A stretch of DNA of 60,715 bases. Origin: Lachnospiraceae bacterium (GTDB lineage: Bacteria; Bacillota; Clostridia; Lachnospirales; Lachnospiraceae). Positions 1-8,718 of the stretch are shown one piece after another. The notes beneath the pieces were generated by a model. The model did not search any database. It had not been told where the DNA came from and saw only the letters and a list, made by a program, of their open reading frames with translations. Within the stretch, counting starts at the first letter, position 1, and every line of letters begins with the position of its first letter. A program made the translations under genes and the position numbers. The stretch covers positions 1-60,715 of the forward strand of contig JAFZPG010000040.1 in NCBI GenBank assembly GCA_017550425.1, given 5' to 3'.

Positions 1-91
1 CGCCCAATCTTTTGGACTCGGAATCTCTACCGTTCTTCGTAGAACCTACGCCCTTTTTATGAGCGAATAACTGAAGGTTCAATTTAAACAT
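1..91 (-). CDS. rpmA: 50S ribosomal protein L27 (bL27), N-terminal part only
   Basis: Reading left from the ATG at 89-91 gives [20 protein letters not shown] and then more L27 sequence until the window ends, so only about 30 residues are present. L27 lies at the peptidyl-transferase end of the 50S subunit. The first nine or so residues (FKLNLQLF) are the N-terminal extension found in Firmicutes L27, which must be removed by the Prp protease before the mature AHKKG N-terminus can reach the active site. The prp gene is directly upstream, three bases away, and rplU precedes that, the usual rplU-prp-rpmA order. Identity is firm; the 3' end is outside the window. Confidence 0.95.
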   Translation of the reverse strand, partial: MFKLNLQLFAHKKGVGSTKNGRDSESKRLG

Positions 92-94
92 GGT

Positions 95-460
95 CTATAC
101 CTCCTGATCGTTAATCTTCGTAAAAGTTCCATTTGTTTTTCTGTAGGCCTGAATCCGGATGTATCTTTCATACTCCTGCTCCAGCATACATAAGCCTCCA
201 AGCAATGCCTGAAAAAGCAATGTGCCTCTTTCCAAAGGCTTCTCTTTGAAACGAAAATGAATGATACCGTGATCTTCGTCGATCTCGGAAAGGAACGGTT
301 CGTCCGTCAGTTCATTCAGACTGCTCAAAAACGTATAACACAGTAAGGATGCTGCTGCGCAGACGATGTCTTTTCCTCTTCGTTCAAAGCCGGCATGACC
401 GGCGACACGAAAGCCGAAAGGCTCGTCGTTTCCGTCAAATAAAATACATGCCTTTATCAT
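95..460 (-). CDS. prp: ribosomal-processing cysteine protease Prp
   Basis: A 121-residue protein of the Prp (YsxB) family, a cytoplasmic cysteine protease that trims the N-terminal extension of L27 in Firmicutes. The family signature is visible: GHAGF with His22 and DIVCAAAS with Cys34, the positions of the catalytic pair known from the Staphylococcus enzyme. Its substrate gene rpmA follows after three bases and rplU lies nine bases upstream, so all three should share one transcript. The length is typical for the family (about 105-120). Confidence 0.95.
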   Translation of the reverse strand: MIKACILFDGNDEPFGFRVAGHAGFERRGKDIVCAAASLLCYTFLSSLNELTDEPFLSEIDEDHGIIHFRFKEKPLERGTLLFQALLGGLCMLEQEYERYIRIQAYRKTNGTFTKINDQEV

Positions 461-469
461 AGTCTTGAA

Positions 470-778
470 TTAAGCGTTGATCTTTTCAATCTTCACTTCG
501 GTGTACTGCTGTCTGTGTCCGTTCTTCTTGTGATATCCGGACTTTCTCTTGTACTTGTAAACGATAACCTTCTCGGCTTTTCCGTTACCCAATACGGTAG
601 CGCTGACTGTTGCACCTGCAACGGTCGGCTCACCAACCTTGAGCTCTCCGGCATTTACTGCAAGAACCTGATCAAAAGTGTACTCAGAACCTTCCTCAAC
701 GCCGAGCTTCTCAACGCGAATGACATCTCCTTCGGATACTTTGTACTGCTTTCCACCTGTTGCAATAATTGCGTACAT
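470..778 (-). CDS. rplU: 50S ribosomal protein L21 (bL21)
   Basis: A 102-residue protein starting [18 protein letters not shown], the standard bL21 start, and ending in the basic segment with [16 protein letters not shown] that binds 23S rRNA. It is the first gene of the rplU-prp-rpmA operon. It has a strong ribosome-binding site (AGGAGGTGCC) and a roughly 100-base leader behind a consensus promoter (885-913), which suggests autogenous control through an L21 leader RNA. Confidence 0.98.
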   Translation of the reverse strand: MYAIIATGGKQYKVSEGDVIRVEKLGVEEGSEYTFDQVLAVNAGELKVGEPTVAGATVSATVLGNGKAEKVIVYKYKRKSGYHKKNGHRQQYTEVKIEKINA

Positions 779-878
779 ATAGGCACCTCCTATTTATCAT
801 TACTCGCCGACTTCGGCGGCCGAGCATCCCGAAACCGAGATGATCTCAACACTTGAAAAGCCCCATCGAGCGGCATAC
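779..878 (-). ncRNA. probable L21 leader (5' UTR of rplU)
   Basis: The transcript from the promoter at 885-913 would start near 878 and carry about 100 bases before rplU. It can fold into a GC-rich hairpin close to the ribosome-binding site (GCCGAAGTCGGC core, extended by CTC/GAG pairs, about 800-825) and a second stem around GAGATCATCTC (about 835-845). L21 leaders that control rplU autogenously are known in Firmicutes at this position. The assignment rests on position and hairpins only; no covariance search was possible. Confidence 0.45.
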
Positions 879-884
879 CCAAAA

Positions 885-913
885 AGTATAGCACACCCGA
901 CGAGGCTTGTCAA
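885..913 (-). promoter_or_regulatory. sigma-A promoter of rplU-prp-rpmA
   Basis: On the minus strand TTGACA (908-913) and TATACT (885-890) are separated by 17 bases. The -35 is perfect and the -10 matches five of six. It lies only five bases beyond the stop codon of the transporter gene, so rplU is uncoupled from that gene, although no terminator separates the two. Confidence 0.9.
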
Positions 914-917
914 CGAT

Positions 918-2249
918 TTATTTTGTTTCTTTTTTCTCTTTTTTATTCGTCTTCTGTACCAGGAACAGGGAAAGCAGAAGGGCTACGACATACAGAGCGC
1001 ATGTTACGTAGAGAACGATCTGATATCCTTCCGGATTCAGAGGAGCATCGGGGGTTCCGAAATGGGAAGTAATGAAGGTCGCCATCTGGTTACCGGTGAG
1101 ACCTGCAAATGCCCATGCGGAAAGCGTGATGCCGTGGATCGCGGAAATGCTGCCCATTCCGTAGTGATCGGAAAGAAGGGTCGGTACGTTTGAAAAACCG
1201 CCGCCGTATCCTGCATTGACCATGAACAGAAGCGCCAGTACCAGGATGATCAGGAGGATGTTGCCCTCTCCCTTTCCGATACCGTTTGTAACGATAACGA
1301 GAGCCGTGCAGGCAATGGAGATGGTGAAGATCATCTTGTAGATCGTGTTACGATCCTTCATGTAGTCGGCCCATGTCGAGAAACCGAGACGACCGCCGGC
1401 ATTGAAGATCGCGGAAACCGTGGAGATGATACCTGCAGCACCGACCAGACCAATACATTCAACGATCTGCTTCTCCTGCGAGATCAATGCGAGACCGCAG
1501 GTGATGTTGATATAGAACATGAACCAGATACCGAGATAGTTGGTAAGAGGTTTCTTCTTGATGGTCGCGAAGGTGCCCTCTCCTTTTGCCTTTTTAGCAG
1601 GCTCATGCCAGCCTTCGGGCTTCGCCAGGAGCAGATGTCCTACGAACATCATTACGAAATAAACACAGCCGAGAATGATGAACATCATCCAAACGCCGTC
1701 ACAAACCGGAGTGCCGTCGGCGAGCTTATAAGGGCTCTCTTTACCGGTCTTCAGGATCATGGTCATGAACGGGCTGGCGATCGCTTTTGCTGCGCCGAAA
1801 CCTGCTACGGAAAGACCGGTGGCAAGTCCCTTATGCTCGGAGAACCAAAGCATCAGAGTCTTTACGGGGCTCAGATAGCCGGTACCGAGGCCGACGCCCA
1901 TAACGAAGCCATAGCTGAAATAGATACCGAGCAACGGAAGAACGGTTCCGTGATATTTCTCCATGCCGCCGAGTTTGATGAAGAAGCCGGTTCCCAGCAT
2001 ACCTGCGGTAAAGCAGATCGTCGCGATCAGGGAAGATTTATGGATGTCCTTCTCAACGATATTTCCGAGGAAGGCAGCGCTCATGCCCAGGAAAAAGATG
2101 GCGAATGAGAATGCCCAGCCGACGTTGGATTTGGACTGGCCGATATACGTGGAGATCTCATTTGAGAAAAGAGACCAACAATATACCGTACCGATACTGC
2201 AATGGAGTAATAATGCCGGGATCGCTGCCCGTATCCATTTGTTGTTCAT
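918..2249 (-). CDS. OFA-family MFS transporter
   Basis: A 443-residue membrane protein with about twelve hydrophobic segments, the size and pattern of the major facilitator superfamily. The start (MNNKWIRAAIPALLLHCSIG followed by TVYCWSLFSNEI) and the segment YGFVMGVGLGTGYLSPVKTL are typical of the oxalate/formate antiporter (OFA) family, which also contains monocarboxylate carriers such as YhjX. The substrate cannot be told from sequence. The tail is lysine-rich and cytoplasmic (QKTNKKEKKETK). It sits alone between rng and rplU, which are neighbours in many Firmicutes, and has its own promoter (2332-2359), so it looks like an insertion into an older operon. Confidence 0.85.
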   Translation of the reverse strand: MNNKWIRAAIPALLLHCSIGTVYCWSLFSNEISTYIGQSKSNVGWAFSFAIFFLGMSAAFLGNIVEKDIHKSSLIATICFTAGMLGTGFFIKLGGMEKYHGTVLPLLGIYFSYGFVMGVGLGTGYLSPVKTLMLWFSEHKGLATGLSVAGFGAAKAIASPFMTMILKTGKESPYKLADGTPVCDGVWMMFIILGCVYFVMMFVGHLLLAKPEGWHEPAKKAKGEGTFATIKKKPLTNYLGIWFMFYINITCGLALISQEKQIVECIGLVGAAGIISTVSAIFNAGGRLGFSTWADYMKDRNTIYKMIFTISIACTALVIVTNGIGKGEGNILLIILVLALLFMVNAGYGGGFSNVPTLLSDHYGMGSISAIHGITLSAWAFAGLTGNQMATFITSHFGTPDAPLNPEGYQIVLYVTCALYVVALLLSLFLVQKTNKKEKKETK

Positions 2250-2331
2250 AACAGATAACCTACTTTCTTAAACTTTTTAAAACGCGCTAAGCGCGATCCT
2301 AAACCTTTCAAGGGTTCAACCCCGACAATAT

Positions 2332-2359
2332 ATTATACTCTTTTTTATGGATTTGTCCA
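2332..2359 (-). promoter_or_regulatory. promoter of the OFA transporter gene
   Basis: On the minus strand TGGACA (2354-2359) and TATAAT (2332-2337) are 16 bases apart. The -35 overlaps the region just past the rng stop codon. The leader of about 75 bases contains a short palindrome GCGC-TTA-GCGC near 2283-2295 and the imperfect repeat AACCCTTGAAAGGTT near 2305-2320, either of which could bind a regulator. Confidence 0.75.
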
Positions 2360-2367
2360 CCGCTTTT

Positions 2368-3609
2368 TTAGAATTCATCTTTTGCGTGACGGAAAACTTC
2401 ATGCAGAGGTTTTCGCACCTTCTGCCGCGTGATCTCGACCAGGTCCAGTTTACTGATGCCGACGAGGGTCGTTTGGACCGGATCCTGCATCAGCAGGCTG
2501 TCCAGATATTTCAGGAGTTCTGCCTTATCTTCCTTCTCCGGCATATTGATAAAGTCGATCAAAATGATGCCCGAGAGATTCCGCAGGCGGATCTGGCGCG
2601 CCGCTTCGGCCGCCGCTTCGCGATTGATCGAATAGATATGGGTCCGCATATCCTTTTTGTTGACCGCTTTGCCGGTATTGACGTCGATGACGGTCAATGC
2701 TTCGGTGGGCTCAACAACGAGATAAGCGCCCGAATTCAGCCAGACACGTTTCCGAAGGGCATCCTCGAGCACGCGGTCAATATTATATACAGCAGCCGCA
2801 GAAGCATCCTGCAGGAACGTAAGCTTCTCTTCCGGAAAATGATACTCGCCGATCAGATACTCTTTCATCTGCTCATATAAAACTTCATCATCCGTCAGGA
2901 TCTCGTCATCGTCTTCGGTGTTTCTGGCGTCCCGAAGGTCACTGAGCCACATAGGGCTGGGCATATAGACGCAGGAAAAAGGCGTGCGGTACGGCGCGGA
3001 ATCCAAAACCGACTTGCAGATCTCGGTCAGATGGCGGATCTCGTCAGCCACTTCGCTCTCATCGGCCTCATAGGCATTCGTCCGCAGGATGATGCCGTAG
3101 GATTTGCCCTTGAAAGGCTCCAGAACGGCCCGTATCCGGGTTTTCCACTCATTGTCCGTGATCTTCTTACTGATCGACAAAGCGTCGGAATCCGGCACGA
3201 TCACGGCGTAACGTCCCGGGAAGGACAGGTGCGTCGTCAGGGAAGCCGGTTTTGTTTTGATCGGTTCCCGATGGATCTGGACCAGGACCTCATCGCCCGG
3301 GCATACCTTATTCGGATTATTACGTTTGATAAAGTGCGGTTTGAAGTCCGGAGCGTTCACGTTCGGTTCCAGGTCATCCAGAGGCAGAAAGCAGTTCGTC
3401 GGACCGGAACCGTCGGGCGCATTTCCGATATTGACGAAGGCCGCATTCAGGTTTGAAACGATGTTCGTGACCTTGCCGATATACATGGCTCCGATCGTAT
3501 AAAAACGCTCGCTTTCATCCGACTCGTATACGTTCAGTTCACGCACGCTCTGCCCGTCGCTCAACACGGAAAGGATCTTGTTTTCCTTGCGGATCACGAT
3601 GCGTTTCAT
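2368..3609 (-). CDS. rng: ribonuclease E/G family protein (RNase G-like)
   Basis: A 413-residue Rne/Rng family endoribonuclease acting in RNA decay and rRNA maturation. The N-terminal region has the S1-type fold (FYTIGAMYIGKVTNIVSNLN, residues about 36-55). The two metal-binding aspartates of the DNase I-like domain are present in TVIDVNTGKA and IILIDFINM. The protein stops soon after LVEITRQKVRKPLHEVF, where other family members continue into the CPxCxG zinc-link used for oligomer assembly; that motif is missing. The gene overlaps the upstream TIGR03936 gene by four bases and belongs to the conserved TIGR03960-TIGR03936-rng series. Confidence 0.9.
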   Translation of the reverse strand: MKRIVIRKENKILSVLSDGQSVRELNVYESDESERFYTIGAMYIGKVTNIVSNLNAAFVNIGNAPDGSGPTNCFLPLDDLEPNVNAPDFKPHFIKRNNPNKVCPGDEVLVQIHREPIKTKPASLTTHLSFPGRYAVIVPDSDALSISKKITDNEWKTRIRAVLEPFKGKSYGIILRTNAYEADESEVADEIRHLTEICKSVLDSAPYRTPFSCVYMPSPMWLSDLRDARNTEDDDEILTDDEVLYEQMKEYLIGEYHFPEEKLTFLQDASAAAVYNIDRVLEDALRKRVWLNSGAYLVVEPTEALTVIDVNTGKAVNKKDMRTHIYSINREAAAEAARQIRLRNLSGIILIDFINMPEKEDKAELLKYLDSLLMQDPVQTTLVGISKLDLVEITRQKVRKPLHEVFRHAKDEF

Positions 3610-4322
3610 GACAGACTCCCTTCCGCGACTTCATCCCCCATGTCTTCGAGGGAAATGAATCCGCCATTTTCGTCGTCTGCATATAGTTCGATCCGGTGGA
3701 TCCGAAGTGCATTTCCCGGATCCGGGAACGATTCGGGAAATGCTGCACAAAAAGTACGGAACACCAGGTCCGGTTTGATGTTGATCTCGGAACCGGTCGA
3801 TACGCGAAGATACAGCCTGTCCTCTTCCATCCGGCTGTCCAGGATGTGCGGTTTGATATCGAGGGTCGTCTCACCCTTTTTGGATTCTTTAGTTGCGAGG
3901 ATCTCGGGTTTCTGCAGGAATTCATTCCAGAGCTGAGAAGCATTTTCCGGGAACTTCTTACGGCCTTCGATCCAAAGCATGTAATCCGCAGCCTTGATCA
4001 CGGACATACCACCCTTCGCTTTTTCCGGCAGGACACGGTAACTCAGCACTTTCAACCCGTCCGTCATGACCTCATTCAGGCGGCGCACGCTTTCTTCGGA
4101 CGAGTACGTGTCATAGACCTGAATATCGACATATTCGCCCTCACTGCTCATGCCCAGGCCGAGCGGCTGCGCGAAGCTCATGATCTGATGCGGCGAATAT
4201 CCTCCCGTATATGAGATCGGGATGCCGGCGCGGCGCATGGCCTTCTGGAAGAAACGCATGACATCCAGATGTCCGATGTATACCAGGGACCCGTATTTGG
4301 CAAATTTAATTCTTACGTTCAA
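3606..4322 (-). CDS. TIGR03936 family radical-SAM-associated protein (DUF2344)
   Basis: A 238-residue protein whose start (MNVRIKFAKYGSLVYIGHLD then VMRFFQKAMRRAGIPISYT) marks the DUF2344/TIGR03936 family. Members are almost always found next to, or fused to, the TIGR03960 radical SAM protein, and that gene lies upstream here with a 17-base overlap. The molecular role is unknown; the constant linkage with RNase E/G suggests RNA or ribosome modification, which is inference. Confidence 0.88.
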   Translation of the reverse strand: MNVRIKFAKYGSLVYIGHLDVMRFFQKAMRRAGIPISYTGGYSPHQIMSFAQPLGLGMSSEGEYVDIQVYDTYSSEESVRRLNEVMTDGLKVLSYRVLPEKAKGGMSVIKAADYMLWIEGRKKFPENASQLWNEFLQKPEILATKESKKGETTLDIKPHILDSRMEEDRLYLRVSTGSEINIKPDLVFRTFCAAFPESFPDPGNALRIHRIELYADDENGGFISLEDMGDEVAEGSLS

Positions 4323-6240
4323 CGCAGATCCCTCCTTCGAAACTTCCGACTCCGCAGCCGGAACACTGTTTACGACAGTTAAAGGTTACCTTGGCACGCT
4401 GTGCCTTCTCCCACTCGCGGATCAGGAAGCGTTTGGAAACGCCGGTATCGATGAAATCCCACGGAAGCAGTTCGTCCGTCGAGCGTTCACGTGTATTGTA
4501 GAAGTCGATGGAAACGCCGCATTCGTCGAAGGCTTCCATCCAGACATCGTTTTTGTAATATTCCGACCAGGCATCGAAGATACAACCTTTTTCATAGGCC
4601 TTTACGATAACGGGGGCGATCCGACGGTCGCCGCGGGCCAGCACTCCTTCGAGGACGGTCAGATCCGCCTCATGCCAGTTATACTTCATGCTCTTCGAGT
4701 TGAGCATTTCCCCGAATTTGTGGCGGACAATGCGTGCGCGGTTCAGGAATTCTTCTTTCGTGCACATGGGCACCCACTGGAACGGGGTGAATGGCTTCGG
4801 AACGAAGAAGGACGAGCTGGCAACGATCTGAACGCGGCCGTTTCTCTTCTCCTTCGGGATCTCGTAATAACGAGCCGCGATCTTATTACAGAGGATCGGG
4901 ATGCCTTCCATATCTTCGACCGTTTCGGTCGGCAGGCCGAGCATGAAATACAGTTTTACGCGGGTCCAGCCGGCATCGAACGCTTGTCCGGAACCATTGA
5001 TGATATCCTCTTCCGTCAGGCCTTTATTGATGACGTTACGCAGACGCTGTGTTCCGGCCTCGGGCGCAAAAGTAACTGAACTCTTTCGGATATCCTGCAC
5101 CTTACTCATAACATCGAGAGAAAATGCATCGATACGCAGGGAAGGCAGGGAGATATTGACCCCCTGATCCTTATAGGTGTCAATCAGATAGTTTACCAGT
5201 TCTTCCAGATGTGAATAATCGCTGGAGGACAGGGAACTTAATGTGATCTCTTCGTGTCCGGTCGATGTAAGAAGCTCAAGCGCGTTTTTCTTCAGGAAGT
5301 CCAAGCTGCGCTCACGAACCGGACGGTAGATCATACCCGCTTGGCAGAAACGGCAGCCACGGATGCAACCACGCTGGATCTCGAGCGTTACTTTATCCTG
5401 GGTCGCCTTGATATAAGGCACGATCGGATGATTCGGATAATAAGTATCACTCATATCCTTCACGATCTCTTTGCGGATCTTCTTCGGAATATCGTCGTAG
5501 ATCGGCTCGAAGGAACGAATGGTACCATCGAGGAGCGGGTCCGGTGCCGGATGCTCTTCGTCGTAATATTCTACTTCATAAAGCGCGGGAACGTACATTC
5601 CCGGAACCTTTGCGATCGCATGAAGGATCTCTGCGCGGCTCTTCTTTGCAGCACGCATCTCCTTATACAGGTCCATGATCTCGTAATATCGGGTCTCGCC
5701 CTCGCCCATGTAGAAGAAATCAAAGAACGGGGCCAGAGGTTCCGGATTATACGAACAGGGACCGCCTCCGACCACGATGGGGTCATCTTCGGTTCTATCT
5801 TTTGCATTGATCGGGATCCCGGACAGATCGAGGATCTGCAGGATGTTTGTGTAACACATTTCGTACTGCAAGGTGATCCCGAGAAAATCAAAGTCATTGA
5901 TGGGCAGCTGACTCTCTACGCCGAACAGGCGGATGTGGTTTTCACGCATCGCCTTATCCATGTCCGGCCACGGGCTGTACACACGGTCGCAATATACGTC
6001 TTCCCTGCGATTGAACATATCGTAGAGGATCTGGATGCCCAAATGCGACATACCGATCTCATACACGTCCGGGAAGCACATACAAAACAGGACATCGACG
6101 GATTTGGGATCCTTCGATGCCGCATTGACTTCGTTTCCGATATAGCGGGCCGGCTTCTCCACGGAAAGCAAGATCTCTTCCGGGACGGCCAGGTTCCTCT
6201 TTTCGGAAAATGCGATGGCTTCGTTTACACTTGTCTTCAT
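4306..6240 (-). CDS. TIGR03960 family B12-binding-domain/radical SAM protein
   Basis: A 644-residue protein with an N-terminal B12-binding-like domain (about residues 30-200) and a radical SAM core whose 4Fe-4S motif is GCIRGCRFCQAG (CxxxCxxC, near residue 300). The C-terminal end is rich in cysteine (CRKQCSGCGVGSFEGGICV), possibly a second metal site. This is the conserved partner of TIGR03936; the reaction is not established. It starts 18 bases after a hairpin (6260-6288) that follows the histidine operon, and I see no clear promoter of its own, so partial readthrough from the his genes is possible. Confidence 0.9.
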   Translation of the reverse strand: MKTSVNEAIAFSEKRNLAVPEEILLSVEKPARYIGNEVNAASKDPKSVDVLFCMCFPDVYEIGMSHLGIQILYDMFNRREDVYCDRVYSPWPDMDKAMRENHIRLFGVESQLPINDFDFLGITLQYEMCYTNILQILDLSGIPINAKDRTEDDPIVVGGGPCSYNPEPLAPFFDFFYMGEGETRYYEIMDLYKEMRAAKKSRAEILHAIAKVPGMYVPALYEVEYYDEEHPAPDPLLDGTIRSFEPIYDDIPKKIRKEIVKDMSDTYYPNHPIVPYIKATQDKVTLEIQRGCIRGCRFCQAGMIYRPVRERSLDFLKKNALELLTSTGHEEITLSSLSSSDYSHLEELVNYLIDTYKDQGVNISLPSLRIDAFSLDVMSKVQDIRKSSVTFAPEAGTQRLRNVINKGLTEEDIINGSGQAFDAGWTRVKLYFMLGLPTETVEDMEGIPILCNKIAARYYEIPKEKRNGRVQIVASSSFFVPKPFTPFQWVPMCTKEEFLNRARIVRHKFGEMLNSKSMKYNWHEADLTVLEGVLARGDRRIAPVIVKAYEKGCIFDAWSEYYKNDVWMEAFDECGVSIDFYNTRERSTDELLPWDFIDTGVSKRFLIREWEKAQRAKVTFNCRKQCSGCGVGSFEGGICVERKN

Positions 6241-6259
6241 GAAACCTCCATGCGGTTAG

Positions 6260-6288
6260 CGGGCATGCGCAAAAAAGCAACATGCCCG
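6260..6288 (-). terminator. hairpin after the histidine operon (no U-tract)
   Basis: CGGGCATG (6260-6267) and CATGCCCG (6281-6288) form a perfect eight-base stem between hisIE and the radical SAM gene. The minus strand continues with CTAACCGC and lacks a run of T, so it is not a standard intrinsic terminator. It may act as an RNA-stability or partial termination element. Confidence 0.4.
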
Positions 6289-6299
6289 TCGTGAAAAAC

Positions 6300-7373
6300 T
6301 TATCTATTCGCTAACTCGATCATAATATCTTCGAGCGATACTCCTTTTTCTGCCATCAGTACGAGAGCGTGATACAGGAAGTCGGCGATCTCGTATTTGA
6401 TCTCTTCCGGGTCGGGGTTTTTCGCTGCGATGACGATCTCGGTCGCTTCTTCCCCGACTTTCTTCAGGATCTTGTCGATGCCCTTATCAAAGAGGTAATT
6501 GGTATAGGAGCCTTCCTTCGGGTTGGCTTTGCGATCCTGGATGATCGCCATGACATCCGCCAGAACGTGGTTCGGATCTACGGCAACCGAAGGCTTTTCG
6601 AGCACCTTATTGAAGAAGCAACTCACTGCGCCGGTATGGCAAGCAGGGCCGACGGGATAAACTTTAGCAAGCAAAGTGTCCTTATCACAGTCCAGGTACA
6701 GGCTTTTTACATACTGGAAGTTTCCGCTGGTCAGACCCTTCACCCAAAGCTCCTTGCGGCTGCGGGAATAATACGTCATGATGCCGGTCGAGATGGTCTT
6801 CTCGAAGGCTTCGCGGTCCATGTATGCAACCATCAGGACTTCGTTGGTGCGGTAATCCTGCGTTACGACAGGAAGCATGCCCTGCTCGTTGAGTTTACAC
6901 TCGTCCCAGGAAGCATTGACCGTGATCTCATAGGCGGGAAGTCCGATCGAATTCAGATCCTCACCATTTGCAACAGCCGCGTCGATCTTGGAAACGGGAG
7001 CAATTTTCACGCGCTCCTCGCCGAAACGCGCCACACCCTCTTTGTACGCTTCCATCTCCTGCTCGCTCGTTTCGTCACAGAACACGAAGATCGCGCCGGC
7101 ATAGATGTACTTCTTGATATCTTCAAAGCGGCGGATATTGCCGCAGATGGCTGCCGGCATATCGCTCGCCTGGATCATATGCTTCGCGGTGTGGATCGCG
7201 AGATCATTTTCCGCGTCACCTTCGGAGATGTTTTTCAGGATCATGTAGCCGACGCCGTCGTTGCGCAGACGGGACGCCGTCTCCATCGCATCCTGCCACT
7301 CGCCTGTCGCGGTTGCGCGGACCTTCTCACCTTTGATATATAAAAAAGCAGTCTTTTCCTGTGCTTTCTGCAT
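6300..7373 (-). CDS. hisIE: HisIE (phosphoribosyl-AMP cyclohydrolase / phosphoribosyl-ATP diphosphatase) with an N-terminal extension
   Basis: A 357-residue bifunctional histidine enzyme carrying out the second and third pathway steps. HisI spans about residues 150-260, with Asp228/Asp230/Asp232 and Cys229, Cys245 and Cys252 (LDCDKD and CHTGAVSC) as metal ligands. HisE spans about 265-357 ([32 protein letters not shown]). A normal HisIE is about 200-210 residues; the extra 150 N-terminal residues look like part of a HisA/HisF-type barrel ([20 protein letters not shown] resembles the GGGIRSLEDVKKLLxAGA phosphate loop). It is the last gene of the his operon, 12 bases after hisA. Confidence 0.93.
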   Translation of the reverse strand: MQKAQEKTAFLYIKGEKVRATATGEWQDAMETASRLRNDGVGYMILKNISEGDAENDLAIHTAKHMIQASDMPAAICGNIRRFEDIKKYIYAGAIFVFCDETSEQEMEAYKEGVARFGEERVKIAPVSKIDAAVANGEDLNSIGLPAYEITVNASWDECKLNEQGMLPVVTQDYRTNEVLMVAYMDREAFEKTISTGIMTYYSRSRKELWVKGLTSGNFQYVKSLYLDCDKDTLLAKVYPVGPACHTGAVSCFFNKVLEKPSVAVDPNHVLADVMAIIQDRKANPKEGSYTNYLFDKGIDKILKKVGEEATEIVIAAKNPDPEEIKYEIADFLYHALVLMAEKGVSLEDIMIELANR

Positions 7374-7385
7374 AGAACTTCATCC

Positions 7386-8108
7386 TCAATTCTTTTCGAA
7401 CTTATCAATGGCCTCTTTCAGGTCAATGCGTTTCTCATATAATGCCTTACCGATGATGGCACCATGGATCTTCGCGTCGCTGATGGCCTGCAGGTCATCC
7501 ATACAGGACATGCCGCCGGAAGCGATGATATCCAGACCGGTCGCATCGGACAATGTCTTTGTTGCCGATACGTTAGGACCGGTCAGCATGCCGTCTTTTG
7601 AGATATCGGTGTAAACGACGGTGCGGACGCCGTAGACCTTCATCTGCAGCGCGAGCTCGATGGCGGAAATATTGCTTACATCCACCCAGCCCTGGGTCGC
7701 TACCAGACCGTTCTTCGCATCGATACCGCAAACCACATGGGAAGGGCCGAAACTGTCGACCATCTTCTTCAGCAACTTCGGATCGGTCACGGCCTTCGTG
7801 CCGACGATGCCGCGGAATACGCCCATATTCAGGACTTCTTCCATGTCAGCCAGGCTGCGGATGCCACCGCCGAACTGCACGGGCACATGGACCGAACGAA
7901 CGATCTCACAAATGACATCACGATTAACCCCGCGGCCCAAAAGCGCGCCGTCGAGGTCAACCAGATGGATAAAGGAAGCACCGGCCGCCTCCCAAGCGAG
8001 AGCGACTTCGACCGGATCCTCCGAGTATACCTGGACCTGGTCAAACAGGCCCTGTTTTAAGCGGACACATTTTTTGTCCTTAATATCTATCGCGGGATAT
8101 AACTGCAT
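7386..8108 (-). CDS. hisA: ProFAR isomerase HisA
   Basis: A 240-residue (beta/alpha)8 enzyme that isomerises ProFAR to PRFAR in histidine synthesis. The start MQLYPAIDIKDKKCVRLKQG contains the catalytic Asp8, and Asp130 lies in CGIDAKNG. Phosphate-binding loops appear at FGGGIRSLADM and ASGGMSCMDDL. The length is normal. It shares one base with hisB upstream. The partner genes hisF and hisH, often adjacent, are not in this operon. Confidence 0.97.
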   Translation of the reverse strand: MQLYPAIDIKDKKCVRLKQGLFDQVQVYSEDPVEVALAWEAAGASFIHLVDLDGALLGRGVNRDVICEIVRSVHVPVQFGGGIRSLADMEEVLNMGVFRGIVGTKAVTDPKLLKKMVDSFGPSHVVCGIDAKNGLVATQGWVDVSNISAIELALQMKVYGVRTVVYTDISKDGMLTGPNVSATKTLSDATGLDIIASGGMSCMDDLQAISDAKIHGAIIGKALYEKRIDLKEAIDKFEKN

Positions 8109-8692
8109 TACAGGGCTCCCTTCGTAGACAATACGCCATCGATGCGATCGTCGACCATGGTCGCCTGATCCAGCGCCTTTGCAAATGCTTTGAAAACGCT
8201 TTCGCAGATGTGGTGATCGTTGATGCCGCTCAGAAGTTTGATGTGAATATTCATTCCGGCGGAATAACTGATGGCATAGAAGAATTCACGTACCATTTCG
8301 GTATCAAACTCTCCGATCCGCGGTGTGTTGAACGGTACTTCGAAATTCAGATACGGACGCCCGGAAAAATCGATGGCACACAGAGCCAAAGCCTCATCCA
8401 TCGGGATGATCGCAGAACCGAAGCGCTTCATGGAAGCCTTATCTCCCACTGCGTTTAAGATCGCCTGGCCCAGAACGATTCCGGTATCTTCTACCGTGTG
8501 GTGACAGTCCACGTAGGTGTCGCCGTCAGCATTGACCGTAAGATCGAATAAGCCGTGTCTCGCGAAACTGTTTAACATGTGGTCGAAAAAGCCGATGTGG
8601 GTATCCACGTCCGCGGTTCCGCTTCCGTCGATCGCGATCGAGATCTCGATATTCGTTTCTTTCGTGTATCTGGATACGGTTGCGTTTCTCAT
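8108..8692 (-). CDS. hisB: imidazoleglycerol-phosphate dehydratase HisB
   Basis: A 194-residue monofunctional dehydratase of histidine synthesis, without the HisN phosphatase domain of enteric HisB. Metal-binding histidine motifs are visible: DTHIGFFDHMLNSFARHG, DCHHTVEDTGIVLGQ and NDHHICESVFKAFAKAL. It is translationally coupled to hisA by a one-base overlap and follows hisD by 26 bases. Confidence 0.97.
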   Translation of the reverse strand: MRNATVSRYTKETNIEISIAIDGSGTADVDTHIGFFDHMLNSFARHGLFDLTVNADGDTYVDCHHTVEDTGIVLGQAILNAVGDKASMKRFGSAIIPMDEALALCAIDFSGRPYLNFEVPFNTPRIGEFDTEMVREFFYAISYSAGMNIHIKLLSGINDHHICESVFKAFAKALDQATMVDDRIDGVLSTKGAL

Positions 8693-8718
8693 AGCATGCC
8701 TCCTAACTTGTGATTGTT

